A stretch of DNA of 64,000 nucleotides from Candidatus Dormiibacterota bacterium. Its GTDB lineage: Bacteria > Acidobacteriota > Polarisedimenticolia > Gp22-AA2. Positions within the stretch are counted from its first letter, which is position 1. Every line of letters begins with the position of its first letter. The translations under genes and the position numbers were made by a program. The notes below the pieces were generated by a model, which was not told the DNA's origin, made no database searches, and worked only from the letters and a program-made list of their open reading frames with translations. The DNA is taken from assembly GCA_035635555.1 (NCBI GenBank), contig DASQAT010000055.1:62001-126000 (forward strand), in the 5' to 3' direction. Shown one piece after another: positions 44,681-53,779 of this stretch.

Positions 44681-46713
44681 GCGCGCGCACCCGAGGCGGA
44701 AGGGCGGGGCCTCACGCCCTCCTCCTGCCGGCCCTGCTCGTCCTGCTCACCGGGGCGGCACGCGCGGACGATGGCGGCGCGGCGCCCAAGGGGCCGGTCG
44801 AGACCATCGAAGTCCGCGGCAGCGCCGACGACGCGGCGGTCCTGGACACGACCGCCTTCGCGACCGTGATCCGTGCGGAGGACTTCGCGGATCGGATCAC
44901 CTCGGTGCCGGAGCTTCTGCGCGATCTGGTCGGCGTGCAGGTACGCGGCCTGGGGGGCGAGTTCGCGACGGTCTCTATCCGCGGCTCCAGCGCCGAGCAG
45001 GTGATGGTGTATCTCGACGGCGTCCCCCTGAACCACGCGCTCGGAGGGGGCGTCAACCTCGCCGACCTGCCGCTCGGGCAGGTCGAGTCGATCGAGGTGT
45101 ACCGCGGATTCACGCCGGCGGGGCTGCCGGCCGCCTCGATCGGCGGGGCGGTCATGATCCACACACGCCGGCCGACAGGCGCGCCGGCCTCGACCGTATC
45201 GGTCTCGGCCGGCTCGTTCGGGTCGGGCGAGGCGATCGCCTCGGTCACAGGCGCCCGCGGGAGCGCCGACTACCTGCTCGGATTCGACTCGGCGGTGGGC
45301 CGGGGCGATTTTCTCTTCCTCGACAACAACGGCACGCCGCACGATCCCTCCGATGACGTCACCACCCGCCGCGTCAACAACGACTTCCGCCGCGGCCATC
45401 TGTCGGGCAGGCTCGCGCTCAAGAGCGGGCCGCGCAGCCGGTTCACGCTCTCCACCGACCTGCTGGCGCGCGGGCAGGGAGTTTCGGGTCTCGACTGCTG
45501 CCTGTCGCGGGACGCGCGCTATACGACTTGGCGCGTCCTGGTGCGGCCGGAGCTGGAGGTGCCCGGTCTCTTCGGCGGCCGTCTGCTGGCGCGGGCGGCT
45601 GTCGACGTCACGCGCAACCGCGAGGAGTTCGACGACCGGAACGGCCAGGGGGGCCTGTCGGGAGTGCCGGTCGACGCCATCGATCTCACCTCGTCGCTCG
45701 GGGGGGAGGCGGGATTCGTTCTGGCCGCCACGCGACGTCAGGCGATCTCCTTTCTCGCGTCGAGATCGAGGGAGACCGCCGACCTGCAGGACCGCGCCAT
45801 CCAGGGGCCCCAGGACATCGGCCGCGCGGCGCGCAACACCACGGTCGTCACGTTCGAGGACCAGGTCGCGCTCGCGGCCGACGTGCTCGTGATCAACCCG
45901 TCGCTGCGCTACGAGACGTACGACAGCGTCTACCGTCCGGGGGACGCCGGGGGGCTCGTGGCGCGGCTGTCGGGCGACGACTCCCTCACCGGGAAGATCG
46001 GTTTCCGCCTTCGGGCGGGGGACAGCGTGACTCTGAAGGGGAATTACGGCCGCTTCTTCCGGCTGCCCGATTTCATCGAGCTGTTCGGCGACCGCGGGTC
46101 GGTCGTGGGGAACCCGGCCCTCTCCCCCGAGCGTGGCAGGAGCGCCGATCTCGGGATCATCGCCGCGCGCCGGCGCTCCGCGGGCCGCCTGCGCCTGGCT
46201 CAGGTGGAGGCGACGCTCTTCGAGACGATCGCCGAAGACCTCATCCAGTTCGTCCCGCAGTCCCAGAGCATCGTGCGCGCCCAGAACATGTCCAGAGCGC
46301 GCATCACGGGGCTGGAGTTGACGTTTCTTCTCGGGCTGGGGAGACGCTTCAACGGCAGCCTGAACGTCACGCACCAGGTGCCGAGGGACATCAGCGGTCT
46401 GTACACCGACGGAAACATCCTGCCCGGCAGACCGCAGGACGAAGTGAGCGCCGGGGGTCTGCTCGAGGCGGGGCGCGGCCGCGTCTTCTACGACTTCACC
46501 TACGTCGGCCGGAATTTCATCGACACGCCGAACACCAAGAGCGAGATGCTGCCGGCGCGCTACCTGCACGACGCCGGCTACCGCCTGCGGGTCCGCCCGG
46601 GGCTCACAGCGACGTTCGAGATCAAGAACATCGGCAACGAGAAGACCTTCGACTACGCGCGCTATCCGCTCCCGGGCCGCAGCGTCGACGCGAGGATGTC
46701 GTGGGAGTTCTGA
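44677..46713 (+). CDS. btuB: TonB-dependent outer-membrane receptor, BtuB-like
   Basis: 678 residues. A signal peptide is followed by a possible TonB box (PVETIEVRG), the plug domain (ITSVPELLRDLVGVQVRGLG, VYLDGVPLN, IEVYRGFTPAGLPAASIGG) and a 22-strand barrel ending in the aromatic SVDARMSWEF. Its position in an operon behind a cobalamin riboswitch identifies cobalamin or related corrinoids as the likely substrate. It overlaps the preceding gene by four bases and the following lipoprotein gene by 13. No BtuCDF inner-membrane transporter is encoded nearby. Confidence 0.9.
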   Translation: MSARTRGGRAGPHALLLPALLVLLTGAARADDGGAAPKGPVETIEVRGSADDAAVLDTTAFATVIRAEDFADRITSVPELLRDLVGVQVRGLGGEFATVSIRGSSAEQVMVYLDGVPLNHALGGGVNLADLPLGQVESIEVYRGFTPAGLPAASIGGAVMIHTRRPTGAPASTVSVSAGSFGSGEAIASVTGARGSADYLLGFDSAVGRGDFLFLDNNGTPHDPSDDVTTRRVNNDFRRGHLSGRLALKSGPRSRFTLSTDLLARGQGVSGLDCCLSRDARYTTWRVLVRPELEVPGLFGGRLLARAAVDVTRNREEFDDRNGQGGLSGVPVDAIDLTSSLGGEAGFVLAATRRQAISFLASRSRETADLQDRAIQGPQDIGRAARNTTVVTFEDQVALAADVLVINPSLRYETYDSVYRPGDAGGLVARLSGDDSLTGKIGFRLRAGDSVTLKGNYGRFFRLPDFIELFGDRGSVVGNPALSPERGRSADLGIIAARRRSAGRLRLAQVEATLFETIAEDLIQFVPQSQSIVRAQNMSRARITGLELTFLLGLGRRFNGSLNVTHQVPRDISGLYTDGNILPGRPQDEVSAGGLLEAGRGRVFYDFTYVGRNFIDTPNTKSEMLPARYLHDAGYRLRVRPGLTATFEIKNIGNEKTFDYARYPLPGRSVDARMSWEF

Positions 46714-48254
46714 GACCGCTCCTGGCGTGCGCCGCGGCCGCCTGGCTCGCCGGCTGCGGCCCGGGAGCGCGGGCGATCGATGTCCTGCCCGGCCCGAAGA
46801 CGGCTCGTCTCGCGCCGATCTACGACGTCTCCGTGACGTTTCCCAGCACCGAGATCATCGTCTCGGGGCTGACCTACCGCGGCATCGATCTCGATATCGA
46901 GTTGACCTTCGACGACGCCTCGTTGCGGGACGACGACCCGGCCTTCGAGGCGAAGGCGCGCATCACGTCGGTCGCCGCAGGGGGCGTGCCGCAGGCGTTC
47001 GAGGCGATGCAGCCGATCGCGATCGGGGGGACGTACGGCGACGGTGTCCTGGCGACGAACCTGTTCGGGCCGATCCGCGTCGGCAACGCCGGGCTGCTCG
47101 TCGGTCTGACCGGCAGCGCCCAGGACGGAGCGCGGCGGGTGGCGGGCGCGGCCTCTCTGTTCGGTATCCCCGATCCGGGGACATTCGTGGCGGTGAAGCG
47201 CCGGCGGTACCTGGTTGCGGGGACCGATCTGCAGGGGCCGATCGGGAAAGTCGCGGTCATCTCGGTCCGCTACGACACACTCGTGACCTCCAACGACGAC
47301 GTCGAAGTGATCAGCAGCGACCCGGTGGCGCGCGTGGAGGACGGCCGGCCGTTCGTCGTCAACCGCTTCACCTTCGACAACATCCAGGGGCTCGATCCCG
47401 AGGGCTCGTTCGCGACTCTGTTCGAGCGCTCAGTCGGGAACCTGGCCAATCCTCACGACCTCGTGGTCCCGCCCCCCGGCGCCGTCGGCGACGCCGGCAC
47501 GGCGTTCGTGACACGCTACGGCGCCGCGTTCAACGACGTCGCCGTGCTGGATCTCGCGACCGGGGAGATCATCGACCGGATCGATCTCGCCCCCTACGCC
47601 AGGAACGCCGACCACCTGGCGCGCCCCGATCAGGCCCTTCTGCACGACGGTCTGATCTACGTGACGATGGAGGACGCCAACGCCTCCTTCAGCGAGTTCA
47701 TGAACGGGCGGGTCGTGGTCGTCGATCCGGTCCTGCGACAGGTGGTGGACGTCATCGACCTGGTGGGCCAGAACCCCTTCGAGTCGCTGTCGTACGCCCC
47801 CTCGACCGGCCTCATCTATGTCGGCCTGGCCGGTCTCTTCCCCGGCCGCGCCGGCCCGCTGCCCGTCCTGAGCGGCGGCATCGAGACGATCGACCCGATC
47901 ACCCGCAGGGGCGGCGGTCTGCTCGTCGATGACGACGACCTGGGAGGGAACGTCTCCGCCGTCGCCGTCCACTCGGCGACGCGCGGCTACTGTGTCGTCT
48001 CCGACGCCTCGTTCCACAACTACGTCAAGATGTTCGATCCGACGACCGGCGAAATTCTGGGGACGATCTTCGACAGCGCCGGCGAGATCGCCTCGATCGA
48101 GACCGACGGCGACGGCTTCCTCCTGGTCGCCGACAGCAACTTCTTCACGCCCCGTGTCCTGATCTTCAACGCCGAGACCGGTGGTCTGGTCGCCGCCCTG
48201 CCGGCGCGGCTGCCGCCGTTCTCTTTCGCCATTCTCACAAGGAGCCTGCCATGA
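46701..48254 (+). CDS. Beta-propeller lipoprotein (YncE/NHL-like), candidate BtuG-type B12 partner
   Basis: 517 residues from GTG 46701, with GAGG at 46692-46695. The signal peptide ends in a lipobox (AAWLAGC), so the protein is lipid-anchored, perhaps at the cell surface. The N-terminal 200 residues form a beta domain; from about residue 240 repeated blades follow: AFNDVAVLDLATGEIIDRID, GRVVVVDPVLRQVVDVID and VKMFDPTTGEILGTIFD. In Bacteroidetes, BtuG is a surface lipoprotein propeller that hands B12 to BtuB. The same arrangement here suggests a similar role, without proof of homology. ATGA overlap with the next gene. Confidence 0.8.
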   Translation: MGVLRPLLACAAAAWLAGCGPGARAIDVLPGPKTARLAPIYDVSVTFPSTEIIVSGLTYRGIDLDIELTFDDASLRDDDPAFEAKARITSVAAGGVPQAFEAMQPIAIGGTYGDGVLATNLFGPIRVGNAGLLVGLTGSAQDGARRVAGAASLFGIPDPGTFVAVKRRRYLVAGTDLQGPIGKVAVISVRYDTLVTSNDDVEVISSDPVARVEDGRPFVVNRFTFDNIQGLDPEGSFATLFERSVGNLANPHDLVVPPPGAVGDAGTAFVTRYGAAFNDVAVLDLATGEIIDRIDLAPYARNADHLARPDQALLHDGLIYVTMEDANASFSEFMNGRVVVVDPVLRQVVDVIDLVGQNPFESLSYAPSTGLIYVGLAGLFPGRAGPLPVLSGGIETIDPITRRGGGLLVDDDDLGGNVSAVAVHSATRGYCVVSDASFHNYVKMFDPTTGEILGTIFDSAGEIASIETDGDGFLLVADSNFFTPRVLIFNAETGGLVAALPARLPPFSFAILTRSLP

Positions 48255-49135
48255 CGCTCGCACGCCGCATCGAGCACCCTGTCCGGAGCACCGCGCTCGG
48301 AGTCGTTCTCGTCCTCGTCGCCGCCGCCTCGCTGTCCCCCCTGTCCGCCCAGATGGTGGAGAGGTTCGACGCCGACCCGCTCACGGGACAGAGCAGGAAC
48401 ATCTTCATCGGCGAGGGGGACGTCGCCTCCCGCTTCACCTTCCTCGCGGACGAGCCGTCGCACTTCCCGGGCGACCATGACGGGACGCTGCGGGTCGTCT
48501 ACGACACGACTCTGCCGACGGCGCGCCTGTCGACCTCGACCGGCCAGGTGTTCTCTCTCGATGCCGACTTCGACTTCGGCGCGATCCTGACGATCCGCTC
48601 GCAGGGATACTTCGCCGACCCGAACGGGTTCTCCCAGATCGCCTTCGGCCTCTGGAACGCCGCACGGACCGGGCTGAATCGCACGGCCTTCCCTTCGGAC
48701 AGCTTCGACCTGGTCGAGTTCGACTACTTCCCGAACGTGACGGCGTTCGGCGGGCCGTTCGTGTCCCCCTCGGTGTTCGGTGGGAACGTCGGGGACAACG
48801 CCTTCTTCAACTTCGCGTTCAACTCGGCCGAGACGACGCTTCCGCTCGACGTGCCGCTTCTGGTGCAGTGCCACTACAACGCCGCGCTGCGCCGGCTCAA
48901 CGTCGGCGTGAGTCGCCATCTCAGGTCGCTGATCTTCGAGCGCATCGGCGCCGCGACCGTGACGGTCGATCTGTCGCGGATCGACCCCACGTTCCTCGTG
49001 AACACCGCCGGGATGGCGGCGTACTTCGAGGGGTACCCCTCGATCCACGCCGTCGTCGACTACGATCTGCTGTTCACCGGGCCGCTGCCGTCGCCGTGGG
49101 GCATGGCCAGGACCCGTACGACGCCTGCGCGATGA
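48251..49135 (+). CDS. Exported protein of unknown function, last gene of the B12-controlled operon
   Basis: 294 residues, not recognised. A signal peptide (residues about 12-33, ALGVVLVLVAAASLSPLSA) leads into an all-beta domain of lectin-like or jelly-roll character: DFGAILTIRSQGYFADPN, FDLVEFDYFPNV and ALRRLNVGVSRHLRSLIFER. The C-terminal IHAVVDYDLLFTGP closes the domain, and the tail is basic. It starts in the stop of the propeller gene, so it is cotranscribed with the receptor. It may be a further surface component for corrinoid capture. Confidence 0.75.
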   Translation: MTLARRIEHPVRSTALGVVLVLVAAASLSPLSAQMVERFDADPLTGQSRNIFIGEGDVASRFTFLADEPSHFPGDHDGTLRVVYDTTLPTARLSTSTGQVFSLDADFDFGAILTIRSQGYFADPNGFSQIAFGLWNAARTGLNRTAFPSDSFDLVEFDYFPNVTAFGGPFVSPSVFGGNVGDNAFFNFAFNSAETTLPLDVPLLVQCHYNAALRRLNVGVSRHLRSLIFERIGAATVTVDLSRIDPTFLVNTAGMAAYFEGYPSIHAVVDYDLLFTGPLPSPWGMARTRTTPAR

Positions 49136-49196
49136 CGGACGGTGTCTCCGGGCCGCGCGCGCCTGGAGCGCGGATCTCCTGAATGCGAGGTGCGGC

Positions 49197-49886
49197 GTGT
49201 GGGAACGCGAAGCGCTGCTGCGGATTGACGACGACGCGCGATCGCGCGTGCGCGCCGGCGTGATGCACGCCTCGCCGGTCGCGGTCGGCCCGGCCGGCGA
49301 GGCGCTCGTCGCCGAGATGGAGACGACCGCCTCCGCCCTGCTGTCGGCGCACGCCGGTCAAGCGCCCGGCGGGATCCCCGGTCTCGCGGCGGCGCGCGAT
49401 CTGTACCGCGCCTTCGGGATGGACCCGACGCACACACGCCCCTCGTCGGAGGCGCTCCTGCGCCGCGTCCTGCAGGGGAAGGGGCTGCCGCGCATCCTGA
49501 ACGCCGTGGATCTCTGCAACCTGTGCGCGCTCCGCTTCCTTCTGCCGATCGGCCTGTACGACGCCGACCGCGTCGATCCGCCTGTGACCCTGAGGCGCGG
49601 CCGCCCCGGGGAGACATACGCCGGCATCCGCAAGGACGAGGTCCACCTGGAGGGACGGCCGGTGCTCGTCGACGCACAGGGGCCGTTCGGGAACCCGACC
49701 TCCGACTCCCTGCGCACGTCGGTCACGCCGTCGACCCGCGCGCTGGTCATGGTGATCTTCGCGCCGTCCGGCTACGCGGCGGACGCGCTGAAGGAGCACG
49801 TCCTCGAAGCGGGGGCAGGCGCGACCCGTCACCTGGGCGACACGGCCGCGGTCGTCACGTCGTGCGACCTGGTCCCGGGCGAATGA
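49197..49886 (+). CDS. B3/B4-domain protein (phenylalanyl-tRNA synthetase beta-like fragment family)
   Basis: 229 residues. The fold is that of the B3/B4 editing domain of PheRS beta as a stand-alone protein: PGLAAARDLYRAFGMDPTHTRPSSEALLRR, then GLPRILNAVDLCNLCAL and FGNPTSDSLRT, the usual conserved blocks. Stand-alone B3/B4 proteins may edit mischarged tRNA or bind amino-acid-like ligands; the role is not established. GTG 49197 has GAGG seven bases upstream. It lies 61 bases after the B12 operon and converges on the YceI gene. Confidence 0.82.
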   Translation: MWEREALLRIDDDARSRVRAGVMHASPVAVGPAGEALVAEMETTASALLSAHAGQAPGGIPGLAAARDLYRAFGMDPTHTRPSSEALLRRVLQGKGLPRILNAVDLCNLCALRFLLPIGLYDADRVDPPVTLRRGRPGETYAGIRKDEVHLEGRPVLVDAQGPFGNPTSDSLRTSVTPSTRALVMVIFAPSGYAADALKEHVLEAGAGATRHLGDTAAVVTSCDLVPGE

Positions 49887-49899
49887 CCCGGGCGGGCGG

Positions 49900-50553
49900 T
49901 CAGCGCCCTTTCTTGGGAGCGGGGCTCGGCGCCGGCTTGGGCATCTCCTTCGCCGCATCGATGTTGATCGTGATGTCGACGTCGTCCCCCAGGACGGCGC
50001 CGCCCCCTTCGACCACGTCGTTCCAGGCCACGCCGAAGTCCTGCCGGTTGATCCGGGTGTGCGCCTCGAAGCCGCCGCGGTATCCGCCGCCGTAGCCGGG
50101 GCCGAAGCCGAGGACATCGACGTCGAGCACCACCGGCTTGGTGGTGCCTCGGATGGTCAGGTTGCCGGCGACCTGCAGCTTGTTCGGCGCGACCTGCTTC
50201 ACCGACACGGACTGGAAGGTGATCTTCGGGTTCTTGGCGACGTCGAAGAAGGCGTCGCTGCGCAGGTGCTTGTCGCGCGCCGGCTCGTTGGTGTCGACGC
50301 TGCCGGCATCGATCGCCACCTGCACGGTGCTCTTGGTCCAGTCGTCCCGGTCCATGACGATCTTCCCCTCGAGCTTGGTGAACCGCCCCGGCACCCGGCT
50401 GAACAGGTGCCGGATGGAGAAGGTGACGGCGCTGTGGGCCGGATCGATCGCGTACGTCTCGGGGGCGGCGACGGCCGGTGTGACGGCCAGGCCCAGGGCC
50501 GAGACGGCGAAGGCACCCAGTGCCAGGTTGCGGACGGCGTTGAATCTGTTCAT
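49900..50553 (-). CDS. YceI-family periplasmic lipid-binding protein
   Basis: 217 residues. A signal peptide (FAVSALGLAVTPAVA) is followed by the lipocalin-like YceI barrel: YAIDPAHSAVTFSIRHLF, GRFTKLEGKI, VAIDAGSVDTNEPARDKHLRSDAFFDV and the C-terminal VVLDVDVLGFGPG. YceI proteins bind long polyprenoid molecules such as ubiquinone precursors in the periplasm. A Lys/Pro tail (PKPAPSPAPKKGR) is added here. It appears to be a single-gene unit. Confidence 0.93.
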   Translation of the reverse strand: MNRFNAVRNLALGAFAVSALGLAVTPAVAAPETYAIDPAHSAVTFSIRHLFSRVPGRFTKLEGKIVMDRDDWTKSTVQVAIDAGSVDTNEPARDKHLRSDAFFDVAKNPKITFQSVSVKQVAPNKLQVAGNLTIRGTTKPVVLDVDVLGFGPGYGGGYRGGFEAHTRINRQDFGVAWNDVVEGGGAVLGDDVDITINIDAAKEMPKPAPSPAPKKGR

Positions 50554-50651
50554 CGTCGTGCATCCTCCTTGTGGGGGCGGGAATACTACAACAGCCCTGC
50601 CCGGTTGAACAGGCGCTCTTCAGACGGTCGCCGCGGCGGCGAGGTTTCGGC

Positions 50652-51389
50652 TCAATTCAGGTGGCGTCCGCCGTCCACACGGAGACATTCGCCAGTGACG
50701 AACCCGGTCTCGACCATAAACAGCACCGCGCGGGCTATCTCCTCCGGGCCGCCCCAGCGTCCGAGCGGGGTCACGCGGCGCACGGCGCGATCGGCCTTGG
50801 CGCTGAACCCCGGCGGCTTGAGGATCGGTCCCGGTGCGACGGCGTTCACCAGGATCTCGGGGGCCAGCTCCAGCGCCAGGCTCTCGGTGAGGCCGATCAC
50901 GGCGGCCTTGGCGACGTAGTACGGCAGGTAGCCGCGGTAGCGCGGCCGGCCGCTGCGCGGCAGCCAGTCGGCGAACAGGACGATCCGCCCCGCTCCCGCC
51001 TTCTTCATCAGCGGCGCCGCCTGCCGCGCCAGGTGGAAGGCGCTCGCCAGATCGACGTCCAGGTTGGCGCGGAAGGAGCGCTCGTCGATCTTCGCGAACG
51101 GCACGCGGTCGTACACCGACGCCATGCAGACGAGGATGTCGGGGCCGCCGAGCTTCGCCTTCACGGCCCGCACCGCCGCGGCCGCCCCCGACGCCCTCGA
51201 CAGGTCCGCCTTGACGATCAGGGAGCGCGACCCGAGCGAGCGCACCCGCCCGGCCGCCTCTTCGGCGCTCGCGCGCGACCGGTTGTAGGTGAGGGCGACG
51301 TGGCAGCCGCGCCGGGCGAGTGCTGTGGCGACTTCCTGCCCGATGCGGGCGCCTCCGGCGATCAGCGCCACGCGGTCCTTGGGATCCAT
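50652..51389 (-). CDS. Short-chain dehydrogenase/reductase
   Basis: 245 residues. The cofactor motif is altered (ALIAGGARIGQEVATALA), as in pteridine-reductase-like SDRs; VCMASVYDRVPF, then YYVAKAAVIGL with the catalytic Tyr and Lys and ILVNAVAPGPI complete the fold. TGECLRVDGGRHL is the usual C-terminal. It probably reduces a carbonyl with NADPH; the substrate is unknown. ATG 51389 lies eight bases after the amidase stop, so it is the last gene of the group of leftward genes from 55.7 to 50.7 kb. Confidence 0.88.
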   Translation of the reverse strand: MDPKDRVALIAGGARIGQEVATALARRGCHVALTYNRSRASAEEAAGRVRSLGSRSLIVKADLSRASGAAAAVRAVKAKLGGPDILVCMASVYDRVPFAKIDERSFRANLDVDLASAFHLARQAAPLMKKAGAGRIVLFADWLPRSGRPRYRGYLPYYVAKAAVIGLTESLALELAPEILVNAVAPGPILKPPGFSAKADRAVRRVTPLGRWGGPEEIARAVLFMVETGFVTGECLRVDGGRHLN

Positions 51390-51397
51390 GCGCAGCC

Positions 51398-52861
51398 TCA
51401 GGAGACGGGGGGTGGCGCGGCCGCGCCCGCCGCCGCCGTCCCGGTGGCGTGCGCCCCCGCGGCGCCGTCGATCGGCGGCCGCTTCAGGTGCCACGAGGTG
51501 ATCCCCTGGAAGAAGCGGGCGAGGGAGATCCCCTTGTCCTCCTCGAAGGCGGAGGTCATCGCGGTGAGGCTGGCCGGCATTCCGTCGGCGCCGAAGCCGC
51601 ACGGCACGGCGATCGCCGGCAGGCCGCACAGGTTCCCCGCGCCGCCGACCGGATCGGACCAGGCGATCTCGTTGAAGTCCTTGTCGAGCGGGAAGGCGGT
51701 GTATCCCTCCCCCGGATAGAGCAGGACGTCGTAGCGCGCGAAGAGATCGGCCATCGCTTTCTGGCACACCGTGCGGACGCGCTGCGCCTTGACGAAGTCG
51801 GGACCGCTCACCGCCCGCGCCACCACGAACGCCAGCGGCGCGTCCGGGCTGACGAGCTTGCGGGCCCCGCCCGACGCATGGAGATCTTCGAAGGCGGTCG
51901 CGACCTCGGCCGTGAGGACGATCGAGGCGGCCGCCTCGAACGGGAGGTCCGGGAGCTTCGCCTCCTCGAGACGCGCGCCGGCGCGCCGCAGATCGTCCAG
52001 GGCGGCGAGGAACGCCTTCTCCACCGACTTGTCCCCCTGCTTCTGGAAATCGAGGCGCAGCCAGCCGATCTTCATCTTCTTGACTGCGGCCGGGTCCGAG
52101 GGCGGGGCCGGCTTCTCGTCGGCGGAGTACGGGTCCTCCGGATCGTGTCCCTGGATCCGCTCGAGGACGATCTCGCAGTCGCGCGCCGAGCGCGCCATCG
52201 GCCCGAGCTTGTCGAGCGTCCACGACAGCGCCATCGCCCCCTGTCGCGACACGCGGCCGAAGGTCGGGCGCAGGCCGGACACGCCGCAGAACGACGACGG
52301 GCAGATGATCGAACCCCAGGTTTCCGACCCGATGGCGAACGGCACGAGGCCGGAGGCGACGGCCGCCCCCGAGCCGGAGGACGAGCCGCAGGTCCAGCGA
52401 TCGAGTCCCCAGGGATTGTGCGCCGCGCCCTGCAAAGAGGACTCCCCCTTCGAGTAGCCCAGGCCACCGGCCAGCTCGATCATGGCCAGCTTGCCGAGGA
52501 GGACCGCGCCCGCGGATTCGAGCCGCCTGACGATCGCCGCGTCACGGTCGAACACCTGGTCTTCGTAAGGCTTCGCCCCCCAGGTCGTCCTGGTCCCTTT
52601 GGTCGCGACCAGGTCCTTGACGCCGTACGGGATGCCGTGCAGCGGCCCGCGATCCTTGCCGGCGGCGATTTCGCGCTCGGCCTGCCTGGCCTGCCCGAGG
52701 GCGAGGTCGGCCGTGACCGTGGCGAAGGCGGAAAGCTTCGGGTTCAATCTCTCGATGCGCGCGAGATACGCGCGGGTCAGCTCGACCGGAGAGACCTGCC
52801 GGGCCCGCACCATCTTCGCCAGGTCGGTGACCGGCTTGTACAGGACCTCGTCACCGAGCAT
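51398..52861 (-). CDS. Amidase signature-family hydrolase
   Basis: 487 residues. The Ser-cisSer-Lys triad is in place: GIPYGVKDLVATKG (Lys), TCGSSSGSGAAVASGLV (cis-Ser) and GSETWGSIICPSSFCGV (nucleophile Ser). The last differs from the usual GSDTGGSIR. It hydrolyses amides, and could be a stand-alone amidase rather than GatA, since no GatB or GatC gene is adjacent. It overlaps the Tat-signal gene by 11 bases and precedes the dehydrogenase by eight. Substrate unknown. Confidence 0.9.
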   Translation of the reverse strand: MLGDEVLYKPVTDLAKMVRARQVSPVELTRAYLARIERLNPKLSAFATVTADLALGQARQAEREIAAGKDRGPLHGIPYGVKDLVATKGTRTTWGAKPYEDQVFDRDAAIVRRLESAGAVLLGKLAMIELAGGLGYSKGESSLQGAAHNPWGLDRWTCGSSSGSGAAVASGLVPFAIGSETWGSIICPSSFCGVSGLRPTFGRVSRQGAMALSWTLDKLGPMARSARDCEIVLERIQGHDPEDPYSADEKPAPPSDPAAVKKMKIGWLRLDFQKQGDKSVEKAFLAALDDLRRAGARLEEAKLPDLPFEAAASIVLTAEVATAFEDLHASGGARKLVSPDAPLAFVVARAVSGPDFVKAQRVRTVCQKAMADLFARYDVLLYPGEGYTAFPLDKDFNEIAWSDPVGGAGNLCGLPAIAVPCGFGADGMPASLTAMTSAFEEDKGISLARFFQGITSWHLKRPPIDGAAGAHATGTAAAGAAAPPPVS

Positions 52862-53195
52862 GGGGCCGCCTCGTCCTGAGTGCCGTGAACGTGCCGCTCG
52901 GCGGGACGTCGTTGGTCAGCTTGAAGTCGCGGATCTCCTTGAGCGACTGCTCAAGCTGCGCCACCTGCTTCCTGACCTTGCGACGCTCCTCGCCCGTGAG
53001 CCCTTCCTCGTCGCGGGCCAGGAACCGCCCGAGGGCCGAGTCCTCGGGCTCGGGCGTCGGCGACGGGGCCGGATCCTGCGCGGCGTGCGCCTCCCTGATC
53101 CCGAACAGCGATCCGAGCCGTGCGACCGACGCGGCGAGCGCCAGGACGGGTGCTCCGACGACGGCGCCGGCGACGGCCCTGCGCGACAGCTTCAT
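52851..53195 (-). CDS. Small Tat-exported hypothetical protein
   Basis: 114 residues. The N terminus is a twin-arginine-type signal (MKLSRRAVAGAVVGAPVLAL, with SRR before a hydrophobic run) ending near AHAAQ. The rest is a short, charged helical region (EERRKVRKQVAQLEQSLKEI) that could form a coiled coil. GAGGGGAC precedes ATG 53195. It overlaps the amidase start by 11 bases, so the two products may work together in the periplasm, perhaps as chaperone or cofactor protein (inference). Not recognised by family. Confidence 0.7.
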   Translation of the reverse strand: MKLSRRAVAGAVVGAPVLALAASVARLGSLFGIREAHAAQDPAPSPTPEPEDSALGRFLARDEEGLTGEERRKVRKQVAQLEQSLKEIRDFKLTNDVPPSGTFTALRTRRPHAR

Positions 53196-53203
53196 GTCCC
53201 CTC

Positions 53204-53779
53204 CTATTTTTCCGACACCCGCTTCACGAACTCGCCGGTGGTCGTGTCCACCAGCACCGTCTCCCCCCCCTCGAGGTAGACGGGAACTCTGATCTGCGTG
53301 CCGTTCTCGAGGGTCGCCGGCTTCGTCACCTTGCCGCTCGCCATGTCGGAGCGGCCGCCCGGTCCGGTCTCGGTGACCCTGAGCTCCACGAACTGAGGCA
53401 GCTCGATGCCGACCACGTTCCCCTGGAACACGATCGAGCGCAGCGTGACCCCTTCCCGCAGCCAGCGCACGGTGTCCTGCATCATGGAGCGGTCGAGATG
53501 GAACTGCTCGAACGATTCCTCGTCCATGAAATGGAACGCGTCGCCGTCGGCGTACATGAACGTGATCTTGCGGCGCTCCAGGTCCGGCTCCTCAAACTTC
53601 TCGCCCGACTTGAACGTCATGTCGAGCACCTGGCCGGTGATGACGTTCCGCCCCTTGATCCGCACCAGGGTTGCCGAGCCGCGCGCGGACGGAGTCTGCA
53701 CGCTGTACTCGATGATGATGTAGGGCTGTCCCTCCACCTGGATCGCCAGCCCCCTCTTGAAATCCGAGGTGGTCAGCAT
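53204..53779 (-). CDS. efp: Elongation factor P with an EfpL/YeiP-type loop
   Basis: 191 residues with three domains: a KOW-like domain I (FKRGLAIQVEGQPYIIIEY), an OB domain II and domain III ending LVDTTTGEFVKRV. EF-P rescues ribosomes stalled at polyproline. The tip loop reads TPSARGSATLV, with Arg33 in a loop one residue longer than E. coli EF-P's PGKG; this matches EfpL (YeiP) rather than Lys34-type EF-P. No modification enzyme gene (earP, epmA, ymfI) is adjacent. It shares one base with the methyltransferase stop and precedes the Tat-signal gene by eight bases. Confidence 0.93.
   Translation of the reverse strand: MLTTSDFKRGLAIQVEGQPYIIIEYSVQTPSARGSATLVRIKGRNVITGQVLDMTFKSGEKFEEPDLERRKITFMYADGDAFHFMDEESFEQFHLDRSMMQDTVRWLREGVTLRSIVFQGNVVGIELPQFVELRVTETGPGGRSDMASGKVTKPATLENGTQIRVPVYLEGGETVLVDTTTGEFVKRVSEK

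Noticed and set aside
45528-46700. Rightward open frame inside btuB, in frame with the propeller lipoprotein
   Set aside because: The btuB frame shows full receptor motifs; the lipoprotein begins at GTG 46701 with its own SD and lipobox. No fusion is needed.
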